Shown here: positions 1 through 7,114 of the stretch, piece after piece
Layout: each line of letters begins with the position of its first letter
Numbering within the stretch: position 1 is the first letter of the stretch
NCBI GenBank assembly: GCA_018398765.1
Contig: JAHBMJ010003562.1
Location: 1-10,123, forward strand
Source: Chromera velia
Lineage: Eukaryota; Sar; Chromeraceae
DNA length: 10,123 bases
Direction of reading: 5' to 3'
Translations under genes and position numbers: made by a program
The notes under the pieces: model-generated
Told to the model about the DNA's origin: nothing
What the model saw: only the letters and a program-made list of their open reading frames with translations
Databases searched by the model: none

Positions 1-46
1 TTTCAGTCAGTCCCACACCTCCATCTGTGTATGAACCTCCTTGCAG
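1..46 (+). other. 3' end of an intron with splice acceptor
   Basis: A pyrimidine-rich stretch (ccacacctccatctgtg, then aacctccttgcag) ends in AG at 45-46. The sequence right after it, read as codons from 47, gives GSTMDGSGSC, which is the second half of a CPxG...C module. With the missing C-P-x in front, its length would match the 13-residue modules downstream. This makes a phase-0 acceptor after 46 more likely than a start in this exon. The donor and the earlier exon, which should carry the signal peptide, lie outside the window. The AGs at 5-6 and 9-10 are possible alternative acceptors but lack a pyrimidine tract inside the window. Confidence 0.65.
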
Positions 47-1208
47 GGCTCCACCATGGACGGCTCTGGCTCCTGCGCCAAGACCACCACTACTGCCAAG
101 ATCCCCAACACCACCTCCATCCAGGTCCCCATGACCTCCTGCCCCGCTGGCTCCATGGGCCCCGGCGCTGACGGCATGTGCACCACCACCAGAACCATCC
201 GCGTCCCCGAAGTCTCCTCCCGCGATGTCCCCGTGACCACCACCACCGTCGAGAAGACCCCCTTCTCCGTTCCCGTCTCCACCCTCTGGCTCCTCCATGT
301 CCGGCGGTGCCTGCATCGTGACTGGATCCTCCACTGAGTACTCTACTCAGTCCATCCAGACCTCCGTCAACGTCCCCTCCTCCACCCCCGTGTCTTCTTC
401 CGCTTGCCCCTCCGGCACCACCATGGCTGCTGACGGAAGCTGCACTGCTCGTCTCTCCTTCCAGTCCGTGGAGCAGTCTTCTTCTCAGAAGTCTGTCCGT
501 CTCCCCACCCTCTCCTCCAAGCCCGCCACCTTCAACCTCCCCGCTACCACCCTCAGAACCGGCTCCACTTGCCCCATGGGCACCTCTGCTCAGGCTGACG
601 GTACCTGCACTGTGACCCTCAGAACCTCCTCCCTGGAGTCCTACGAGGTCCCTGTGTCTTCCCAGGTGCCCGTCATCTCCCAGGTCCCCCAGACCCTCAC
701 CCTCACCAAGCAGTTCCTCGTCCCCTCCTACTCCTGCCCCGCTGGCACCATCGCTTCCGGCTCCGGTGCCTCCATGAGCTGCTCCGTGACCCTCCCCTCC
801 GCCTCCCCCGTGACTTCCTCCTCCCCCAGAACCGTCAAGCAGGCTCGCTTCGAGAAGAGACCCGTCACCGTGACCGTCTCCAGAGTTGAGTCCACCCCCG
901 TGTACTACTGCCCCACCGGCACTGTCGAGAACGCCATGGGTGAGTGCACCACCTCCATCACCATCCGCACCCCCTACACCGTCTCTGAGACCCACACCGC
1001 TTGCCCCGCCGACGCCACCGAGTACCCCGGTGCCGCCCCCGGCTCTGCCGACTCTTTCTCCGGCAAGAGCGCCGCTCCCTCCTGCAAGCGCGCCACCACT
1101 GTGACCGTCCCCGCTACCCTCCTCCCCGGCTCCAGAACTCAGAAATCTGGCAGCTACGCCTGCCCTGAGGGCACCTCTCCCATCGGTGAGGGCGCTTCCA
1201 TGACCTGC
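47..1208 (+). repeat. N-terminal array of CPxG...C modules
   Basis: Module spans, first Cys codon to last Cys codon, are: 47-76 (second half only), 140-181, about 284-314 (first Cys lost), 405-443, 570-608, 735-782, 909-947, 1002-1085 (long insert, CPAD instead of CPxG) and 1161-1208. Each holds exactly two cysteines with G/A/D/M/S-rich residues between. Typical cores are ADGSC, ADGTC, GADGMC and GASMSC. Linkers of 20-50 residues contain repeated V-P pairs. The modules are alike in protein but not near-identical in DNA, so they are old duplications, not a young tandem array. Confidence 0.75.
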
Positions 1209-2327
1209 GCTGCCCCCAGCTACGAGACTGTCCCCATGGAGTCCTACACCACCTCTTCCATCCAGTACGAGACCTCCACCGTCACTGAGACCGTCCCCAA
1301 GCTCTACAGATACGAGACCCGCACTGTCACTGAGACCGCCACCACCGAGGAGGTCTACACTGTGTACGATGACATCGTCCTTGAGGAGACCTCCGTGTCT
1401 CTCTCCACCTCTTCCTACACCGAGACCGTCCCCGCTCTCGTCTCTTACTCTGTCGCCTCTGAGTCTGAGACCGTGACTGTGTCCAACGACCGTATCAGCT
1501 ACGTCTCCTGCTCTGACGCCATGTCCGGCAATTACGGACACGGCGCTTCCCTTGCTCCCGGTGTCTCTGGCTCTTGCCTCACCGAGACCAAGTTCAGAGT
1601 TGTGACCAACTCCTACACTGAGGCCGTGCCTGCCGTCGCCACCTACTTCACTGAGGAGACTTCTGAGACCACCACCGTCGAGGAGACCTTCCAGACCTAC
1701 GACACCTCCTCCATGACCGAGACTTCCCACTCCGTCTCCACCGACTACACCATCGAGTCTGTCGGCCCCAACACTCTTGTTGACTACGACACCACCTACG
1801 CTCCTGAGACCGTCACTGAGACCAAGATTGTCTCCACCCCCGTCCCCATGACTGAGACCGTCTCCATGATCCCCACTTACACCACTGAGACTGTGATGGA
1901 GACCGCCCACTCTGAGACCGTTGGCACTGCCAACCAGCCCTCTACTATGATGGCCTCTGAGCTCTCCTACCGCACTGAGACCATCTCTGAGACCGTCGTC
2001 CCCACTACCACCTACCGCACTGAGTCTTCCACCACTTACTCTTGCCCCGCCGGCACTGTGGACACTGGCTCTGCCTGTGCTTCCACCGTGTCCGTCCCCG
2101 CTGAGTTTTCTTGCCCCGCTGGTGCTTCTTCCTCCGGATCTGCCGCTGGCGGATGCACCAAGACCACCTACACCCAGGTGACTTCCTGCCCCGAAGGCTT
2201 CACTGACACTGGCAAGAAGTGCGTGACCACTGCCTCTATCCCTGCCACCCCCATGGCTGCCCCCGCCCCCACCAAGTACTCTGCTCCCACCAAGCACTCC
2301 CGCCGTCACGGCCACAAGCACGACTAA
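47..2327 (+). CDS. Modular CPxG/two-cysteine wall-like protein, C-terminal exon (partial, one frame break)
   Basis: This exon encodes about 758 residues of a Cys/Ser/Thr-rich protein and ends at TAA 2325-2327. Reading is in frame 2 from 47 to about 283, then in frame 3 to the stop. Modules of the form C-P-x-G-(7-12 residues)-C start at 140, 405, 570, 735, 909, 1161, 2043, 2112 and 2187. There are longer variants at 1002 and 1509, one half-module at the exon start and one broken at about 284. Spacers are rich in V-P, S, T and E; 1220-2040 is a long Thr/Glu/Tyr region. The C-terminus is basic and His-rich (KHSRRHGHKHD). No transmembrane segment is visible. Modules such as CPEGFTDTGKKC resemble sub-units of coccidian/Cryptosporidium oocyst wall proteins, whose cysteines form disulfides in the wall. 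An extracellular or cyst-wall role is therefore inferred from composition, not proven. Codons end mostly in C or T, unlike the nearby transposons, suggesting high expression. It could also be another secreted cell-surface or matrix protein. Confidence 0.8.
281..286 (+). other. Reading-frame break in the modular gene
   Basis: Frame 2 reads ...FSVPVST up to about 283 and then runs out of pattern, reaching a stop at 335. Frame 3 takes up the pattern at 282-285 with PSGSSMSGGAC. By comparison with the other modules, a Thr should be followed by Cys-Pro before Ser-Gly. The sequence accctctggc is five bases short of encoding Thr-Cys-Pro-Ser-Gly. The simplest reading is a 5-nt deletion in a C-rich stretch, either real or an assembly error. 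Confidence 0.75.
1218..2040 (+). repeat. Thr/Glu/Tyr-rich low-complexity spacer with T-E-T-V repeats
   Basis: The protein here repeats short units around T/S-E-T-V, for example near 1284, 1327, 1420, 1810, 1851, 1885 and 1975. At the DNA level this appears as ACYGAGACYGTC copies. I count about 21 tyrosines and only two cysteines (1509-1511 and 1575-1577, one divergent module). The stretch is acidic and would offer many O-glycosylation sites. Tyrosine-rich proteins are cross-linked through dityrosine in Eimeria oocyst walls; applying that here is an inference. Confidence 0.6.
2043..2222 (+). repeat. C-terminal cluster of three compact CPxG...C modules
   Basis: Three modules follow closely: 2043-2078 (CPAGTVDTGSAC), 2112-2156 (CPAGASSSGSAAGGC) and 2187-2222 (CPEGFTDTGKKC). 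Linkers are only about 10 residues (STVSVPAEF, TKTTYTQVTS). This spacing is tighter than in the N-terminal array. The last module looks most like the classical CPxGF...GKxC pattern of oocyst wall proteins. Confidence 0.7.
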
Positions 2328-2915
2328 GCGCGAGGCCTATGGAGTACATCACATGGTGTCCCGTCAGCTCGACTCGGGCCGCAGTTTGATTATGGAACGA
2401 AGAAAGTGTGTATCTCAGCAGGTGATCTGAGACGAGGACTTGAATTCACATGCTGAACTTCTTTGGCAGGGTGCTGCGCGGAGCGTTCACAGTTGTATTA
2501 AACTTACTCGCTTTATTCTTGTGTGTCCTTGAACTGTACCTCACTTGTCTCGTCCTTGCGTGTCCTTTCTCTACAGTTGAGTGTGTGTGAGATCGACAGT
2601 ATTCTGTGTGTGGGCCCGATGTGTGTCCGCCGTCTACTGTTTACTACTTGTTCAAGTTGCGTGACTGTGATGAATTACTTAAGTCCTACAGTTCTCCATG
2701 GTTGCTGACTCCCCAAGCATTCACGGGACCGTGCGTGTGCCTCGTGTGAAAGCGTTTTTGCAAACGACAATGCAAGTTGTGCGTAAGCACCAGTGTCTCG
2801 ATGTCTTACATCTGCAGGGTCAACTAAGCCTGTATCATCCTAGATCACGTCTTCAGTGACTGCTCAAGAAATTCTGCTGCTGAGTATGGGACACAACCTA
2901 ACAAAACCCCATACT
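2328..2915. other. 3' flank and intergenic stretch, no gene seen
   Basis: Mixed-composition sequence after the TAA. An ATTAAA at 2497-2502 could act as a poly(A) signal, but protist signals are loose and this is weak. A 61-codon open stretch at 2523-2708 has no family resemblance and no codon bias like the upstream gene, so I treat it as chance. No tRNA or structured RNA was recognised. Confidence 0.5.
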
Positions 2916-3205
2916 ATACAGTAATGAACTTGAATTCTATACTTTAAAATTGATATTTTACTGATAAAAAAAACATTAAAAATTATTATTATAAATTTAA
3001 TATAGTTTTGAAGCACTGTTTTTATATTGACGTATAAGCACTGCTAGTTTGAATCTAGGTTTGAATGTCTAACTCTTACGAGAAATCGACCTCCAAAGTT
3101 TGACCAAAATTAGTAATTTGGCTTCCTAAATTACTTTAGTTTACTGTTCTAGATTACTTTAAATTACTCTCAATTTAATTTACTCTGAATTACTTTAAAT
3201 TACTC
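2916..3205. repeat. AT-rich block with internal direct repeats, upstream of the LINE
   Basis: Sharply AT-rich sequence that ends where the LINE coding frame begins. It contains the 17-mer attactttaaattactc at 3153-3169 and again at 3189-3205, 36 bp apart, plus a looser copy from about 3130. A B-box-like string gtttgaatctagg lies at 3047-3059; a similar one occurs in the AT-rich block near the right end (9962-9974). The block may be a separate repeat or the insertion site of the LINE. No coding capacity is seen. Confidence 0.5.
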
Positions 3206-3220
3206 AGCTAAAGAACGGAA

Positions 3221-3970
3221 ATGACAATGTGCAGTCTGAGTGGAGGAGGGATGAGGGGCACGAACTACCCGCTGGAGAGAGAAGGGAGAATGGTGACAGC
3301 CATAGGAGCGGTTGCGGTTTTGTTGAGCAGAAGAGCAAGAGAACTGGGCTTCTAAATAGAAAGAGCAACAAAAGCAGCCATTTTTGTACAGGCACCGGGA
3401 TTTCCCCTGATAGTGGGACTGTATGACCCGCCAGAAGACTCTACTCATAAAAACGACGGCTTTCTTGAGGAAATAAGAGAGAAAGTGGAGGAAAAGAGAA
3501 GAGAAAGAAAGCAAAGAGAGGACAAACGAGCGAGTGAAGTGTGTGTGTGCGGGGACTTCAATGCCAGGACAGCAAACAAGGTGCCTCTGGTGGTATGGGG
3601 AGGGAGGGAAGGAGACGAAAGAGGGGACAAATGGGAAGGAATGGTGAGGGAGGAGAGGGCAGGGAGGGTGTACCAACCAGAGAGAACATCAGAAGATGAA
3701 ACGGAAAATTGAAAAGGAAAGCTGTTCATAAGGTTCTGCGAAGACCTCGGACTGGTCCCACTGAATGGCCTCAGAAAGGGTGCACTTAAAGAGGGAGGGA
3801 GGGAGCACGACTTTGCTTTTGACGGTCAGTGCACCTATCGGAGTGCAGGGGGCGGCGAATCTCTCATCAATTATGTATGCATGACTCCTTGTTTGCTTTT
3901 GTCTTATATATCCTTTTCGTTGTATATATTGACGAGTGCCCCTTTTGATCATGCATATCTGAGACTGATC
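3221..3970 (+). pseudogene. LINE APE-like endonuclease domain, truncated and inactivated
   Basis: In-frame pieces match the endonuclease/exonuclease/phosphatase fold in the right order. They are GAVAVLLSRR (about 3305), LIVGLYDPPEDS (about 3407), VCGDFNAR at 3545-3568, RFCEDLGLVPLNG (about 3731), CTYRSAGGGESLINYV (about 3827-3877) and FDHAYLRL near 3944. GDFNA and the DH pair are the metal-binding and catalytic signatures of the family. The S-x-I-D-Y motif reads S-L-I-N-Y, so the usual Asp is Asn at 3869-3871. Stops at 3353 and 3710 interrupt the domain. The first third of a normal domain, including the catalytic Glu region, is missing, consistent with 5' truncation. Confidence 0.8.
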
Positions 3971-4777
3971 CTTAAAGGAGGAAAGAAGAAACCACCACAA
4001 GAAGAGAAGGAAAAGAAGGGAGAGAGAAAAGAGAAGGAAAAAAAGAGAGGACAAAAAGAGAAGAAAGGAGGGAAAAGACTGATCTTCAAAGAAACAGAAA
4101 AAGAAGAAGACAGAATAAGACCCAGATAGAAAGAGACTTTCACACGAAGAACGGAAAGAGAATTCATAGAAGAATTGGACAAGACAGTCACCATAAAGAA
4201 GATAGGGGAGGTATTCCGAGAAGCAAATGGTAGGAAGAAAGGAAAAACCGTAGAGAAAGAAGCATTAGAAAGAGAATACAAGAAAATGAGACAGGTAAGA
4301 GAGGAAACATATAGGTGGGCACTAAGACAACAAAAGAAGAGGGAAAGAAAAGGGAACGGAGAAGCCTTAGAAGCCGATGAGTCAGTAAGAATAGAAAAGG
4401 CAGAACAAAGAAGAATAAGAGCACTTGAAAGAAAAATCAGAAAGAAAATGAAAAACTTGAAACAGAAGAAAGGCGAGGGGACAGAAAGAGGGTAAGAAGA
4501 GAGATGGCAGAGAGAATACGAAGAGAGAAGAAAACAACTAGAAGAGGTAGAGAGAGAGAGGATCAGGATTGGCAAAAGGGAAGCATCCAAAGAAACAATG
4601 AGAAAGGTGCAAAGAATAAGGAAGGAAATAGGAGAAGGAAGATGCTAGAGGGTCTCAGACTGGAGAAGACTAGGAACAGAAGACAAGAAAAGAGAACCAA
4701 AGAGGATGAAGGACAGTCTCACAATGGAATAAGTTGCAAAAGGATGGGAAAAACAGACAAAACTCCCAGACGATGAA
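3971..4777 (+). pseudogene. LINE linker region, extremely Lys/Glu/Arg-rich
   Basis: The same frame continues between the endonuclease and reverse transcriptase. It encodes almost only K, E, R, G and Q in long runs (for example KKKPPQEEKEKKGERKEKE from about 3985), then a more ordinary helical stretch (EFIEELDKTVTIKKIGEVF) and further EK/R-rich helix. Stops lie at 4127, 4493, 4646 and 4730. LINE linkers between endonuclease and RT are usually basic, but this one is unusually charged and makes the + strand almost pure purine. Coiled-coil or nucleic-acid binding is plausible but not shown. Open frames on the other strand here are by-products of the purine bias. Confidence 0.6.
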
Positions 4778-6583
4778 GTGAAAACAAAAAAGAAAGAGGA
4801 ATGCAAAAGATGTACAGCAGTAAGAAAAAAAAACACGAAGATAGCTACCGAAAAGGAAGTGAGGGAGGCAATAAAAAAAGTAAGGAATCCTAAGAAGGCT
4901 GCTGGAAAGGATGGAATGCCTCCAGGTCTGCTCAGATTGCATGAAAAATCTCAAGTGATGGTGAATGTATATACTGATTTGATTAAGGCATCTTTTCGTT
5001 ATGCGTGGTGGCCAGAGGGATGGAATGATTTACCGGTGACGGCATTGGCGAAGCCTGGCAAGTCACAGGCAGTGATGGGTGGATGGAGAAACGTGCACCT
5101 TGCATGTGCAGACACAAAATGGGGGGACACGATTCTTAGTAATAATGTAGAGAGAGAAGTAAGGCAGAACCCATGGCAGTTTGCATATAGAAAGAAAGCA
5201 GGAACATGCGATGCCATCTTTCTTCTTTTGTTTATGATTGCCCACCATTTCTCTGTGATTGTGGCCCTCATTGATTTCACTCGAGCTTTTGACGAAGTCA
5301 GGCATAGCAAGTTTGAGCAGCAACTGAGAGAGGCAGAGGTTTCAGAGGAGTTAATCCAATGGGCCCTGGCATCGCTCGAGAAAGTAAGAGCAAGAGTGAA
5401 AGGGATAGGAAAGTGGTATCCAGGACAGATAGGGACGAAACAAGGGGGGTCCAGTGGGCCCACTTTTTTTAAAAGATACGTACACAACCTATCAGAGAGA
5501 GTAAGAAAGGAAGGGAGGGCTGGGAGAAGGAGAATAGGAGAACAGGGTGAAAGACCGAAAGTACCGGTCGGAGAGGATGGGAGGTGGGTAGATTTTTTGA
5601 AATTCTCCATATTATTTGTCGAGGATACGACTTTGTTCAATGCAACAGACAGAGAATTAAACAAACTGCTAGAGGGATTGAGGAAGTACACAGAGCTGCT
5701 CCGTCTCCTCTTTTCTGACAAATTGAGAGTACTGAGGTTTGGAAGGCAAAGGCAGACAGAAGAGATCAGAATAGGCAGCATGGTACTGAAAGAAGAGAAA
5801 GCATAGCCATTTTTAGGTCTGGTTCTTCCCTCAAACTGCGACCTCGATATAATGATGGCAGACAGAGCAGTGAGAGCAGAGAGATGCATGCAAGGATTGA
5901 TAGGAAAGTTAGCCAGAGAGCCAGCCGTGCCACCTGCAGAATGTTTTCATTTGTTTAATCAGATGGTGCGTGCAGTGTAGATGTATGCCATTAGATACGA
6001 GATACACCCATACACAGACAGGGCCTGTGCAGAATTCGACAAAAAACAAAGACGCTTTGTGAGATGGGTCTTGGGGCTAAGGAAGACACAAAGCGCAGAC
6101 ACTACATTGATGGAGGGGGGGATGTTTCCAATTGACATTGAAGTGGCAGAGAAGACAATCAGATGGGCAAGAAAGGCACTAAAAGAAAAGAGGAAGGAAG
6201 CGATTGGGCAGGCTGTTATTCATTGCTTGAGAGGAGGAGTGGAGGATGAACTGAAGAGGGGAAGAAGAACAGAGTTGCATCCCTTTCACTTCTTTCTGCA
6301 CTTGAAGAAATGCATACAGACACTATTCACAGAGAGAGGCCTTCATCCTTTTTCAAAAGAGAAGCTTGCAGGCCAGCCAGGAGAGATAAGGACACACGCA
6401 GTGAATGAAAGAGTAGATAGGATAGAAAGATGGATTGCAAGCAAGACAGATAAAGAAATAAAAGAGAGGAAGAAAGAAATCTTCAGGTGGAGAATTGAGA
6501 GGGGAGTGAGAAAAAAAGATAGAAGAGAGAGAGAAAAAGGAAGAAAAGTCCATATTATGATGGTACGCTATATACTTAGCTAG
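4778..6583 (+). pseudogene. LINE reverse transcriptase and C-terminal region, inactivated
   Basis: An open stretch of 342 codons (4778-5806) has RT blocks in order: EVREAIKKVRNPKKAAGKDG (residues 27-46), KPGK plus GGWRNVHL, QFAYRKKAGTCDAI, LIDFTRAFDEV with catalytic Asp at codon 5273, GTKQGGSSGPTFF (normally GTPQGS-type) and LFVEDTTLF. The last replaces the Y/F-A-D-D box with F-V-E-D at 5615-5626, so the first of the paired aspartates is Glu. After TAG 5804 the frame continues PFLGLVLPSN (the usual LG motif), meets TAG 5978 and goes on with MYAIRYEI...FDKKQRRFVRWVLGLRK, the typical thumb/connection region. It ends at TAG 6581-6583. Arg is coded mostly by AGA/AGG, unlike the upstream host gene. 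This is a dead copy. Confidence 0.85.
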
Positions 6584-6606
6584 GGAACAGCCAAGTACAT
6601 AGACTT

Positions 6607-6626
6607 GAACAGAACAGAACAAACAG
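6607..6626 (+). repeat. Short GAACA repeat, probable LINE 3' tail
   Basis: The run gaacagaacagaacaaacag, 24 bp after the last stop codon, consists of two GAACA units and two degenerate ones. Several LINE families end in short tandem repeats rather than poly(A), so this is a reasonable 3' boundary. No poly(A) is present. The boundary is inferred. Confidence 0.35.
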
Positions 6627-6833
6627 GAAAGTCTGAACTTACCAGACAGCAAAGTTCTTCAGTCTTCTCGACTCCATCTTCTAGCAACAGTCAAGATGTT
6701 TACTGGAGACGGCAGTGCCTTGACAGCGATTCCGTCACTGCTTCAACATGAGAAACTGCATGACCCATGCCCGCGTACCAGTGTGTGTCTGACTGATTGA
6801 ACTGCCATCCTATCACTTTCAACCACTGACAGA
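6627..6833. other. Unassigned spacer between LINE and copia remnant
   Basis: About 200 bp of mixed composition between the probable LINE tail and the candidate copia LTR. I see no coding pattern, no RNA gene and no repeat. It could belong to either element's untranslated region or to the host. Confidence 0.4.
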
Positions 6834-7049
6834 CTGATCGCACTCACAGTTTTCTTCAATCACACGAGCTCACATTCAAGCCCGACTCAAGTATCGCTGG
6901 CGCATGCACTCAATTCGAGTCTGAACAATTTGAAAGAATGACGTATTCAGTTTGACGCACGCATGCAGGCCTCGGCCCACTAAAGGTCCGCGTGGCCCGC
7001 CCAGTGTGCCTCGACACGCCGCCCTGCATGCACTTTCTCTCATAGATCA
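6834..7049 (-). repeat. Candidate 3' LTR of the copia remnant
   Basis: On the minus strand a purine stretch ending in GGGGG (revcomp of 7050-7062, ttcagacaggggg) sits about 50 bp after the last pol stop and is followed at once by TGATCTATG. On the + strand the segment 6834-7049 begins TGATC and ends GATCA, a perfect 5-bp inverted terminal pair with TG...CA ends. This is what a polypurine tract plus LTR should look like. At 216 bp it would be a short LTR. The partner LTR is missing, so it cannot be confirmed by comparison within the window. Confidence 0.3.
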
Positions 7050-7114
7050 CCCCCTGTCTGAACTGCGAACGCGAGCAGGGAAGACACACTAAAAGAAAAG
7101 AAACTCGGAAACAC

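Larger units (their letters stand above)
3206..6626 (+). mobile_element. 5'-truncated, decayed non-LTR (LINE) retrotransposon
   Basis: One reading frame (codons starting at positions such as 3212 and 3413) carries, in order, an APE-type endonuclease without its N-terminal part, a highly charged linker, a reverse transcriptase and a post-RT region ending at TAG 6581-6583. Eight internal stops interrupt it: TAA 3353, TGA 3710, TAG 4127, TAA 4493, TAG 4646, TAA 4730, TAG 5804 and TAG 5978. No frameshift was found across about 1,120 codons. The 5' end is set by loss of coding match at a stop (3209) beside AT-rich repeats. The 3' end is placed at a short GAACA-type repeat. No convincing target-site duplication was seen. 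The element is non-functional. The clade (CR1/Jockey-like or other) cannot be settled by eye. Confidence 0.85.

Noticed and set aside
56-58. ATG in a perfect Kozak-like context as the gene's start
   Set aside because: It lies inside a module whose first half must come from an earlier exon, the same ACCATGG string recurs inside other modules, and no signal peptide follows it.
90-2321. 743-codon open frame antisense to the modular gene
   Set aside because: It is a Gly/Ser/His/Arg-rich mirror of the C-ending codon bias on the + strand, has no domain pattern, and spans both real frames without sensing the break. It is a composition artefact.
2523-2708. Small 61-codon open frame after the modular gene
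   Set aside because: No family resemblance, no codon bias like the neighbouring gene, and no splice or regulatory context. It is expected by chance.
3949-4590. 213-codon and other Ser/Phe/Leu-rich open frames on the minus strand within the LINE
   Set aside because: They arise because the LINE's sense strand is almost pure purine, so the complement lacks stop codons. The hydrophobic look is not evidence of membrane proteins.
4999-5889. 296-codon minus-strand open frame opposite the LINE RT
   Set aside because: The plus strand shows all RT motifs in order here. The minus frame has no recognisable domain.
3353-5980. A reassigned stop codon or programmed readthrough making the LINE functional
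   Set aside because: All three stop codons occur inside the frame, catalytic residues are also lost, and the upstream host gene ends normally at TAA.
3206-6640. Target-site duplication around the LINE
   Set aside because: Short matches such as ggaaa near 3217 and 6626, or the agcta-like strings, are too short and not placed at consistent edges.
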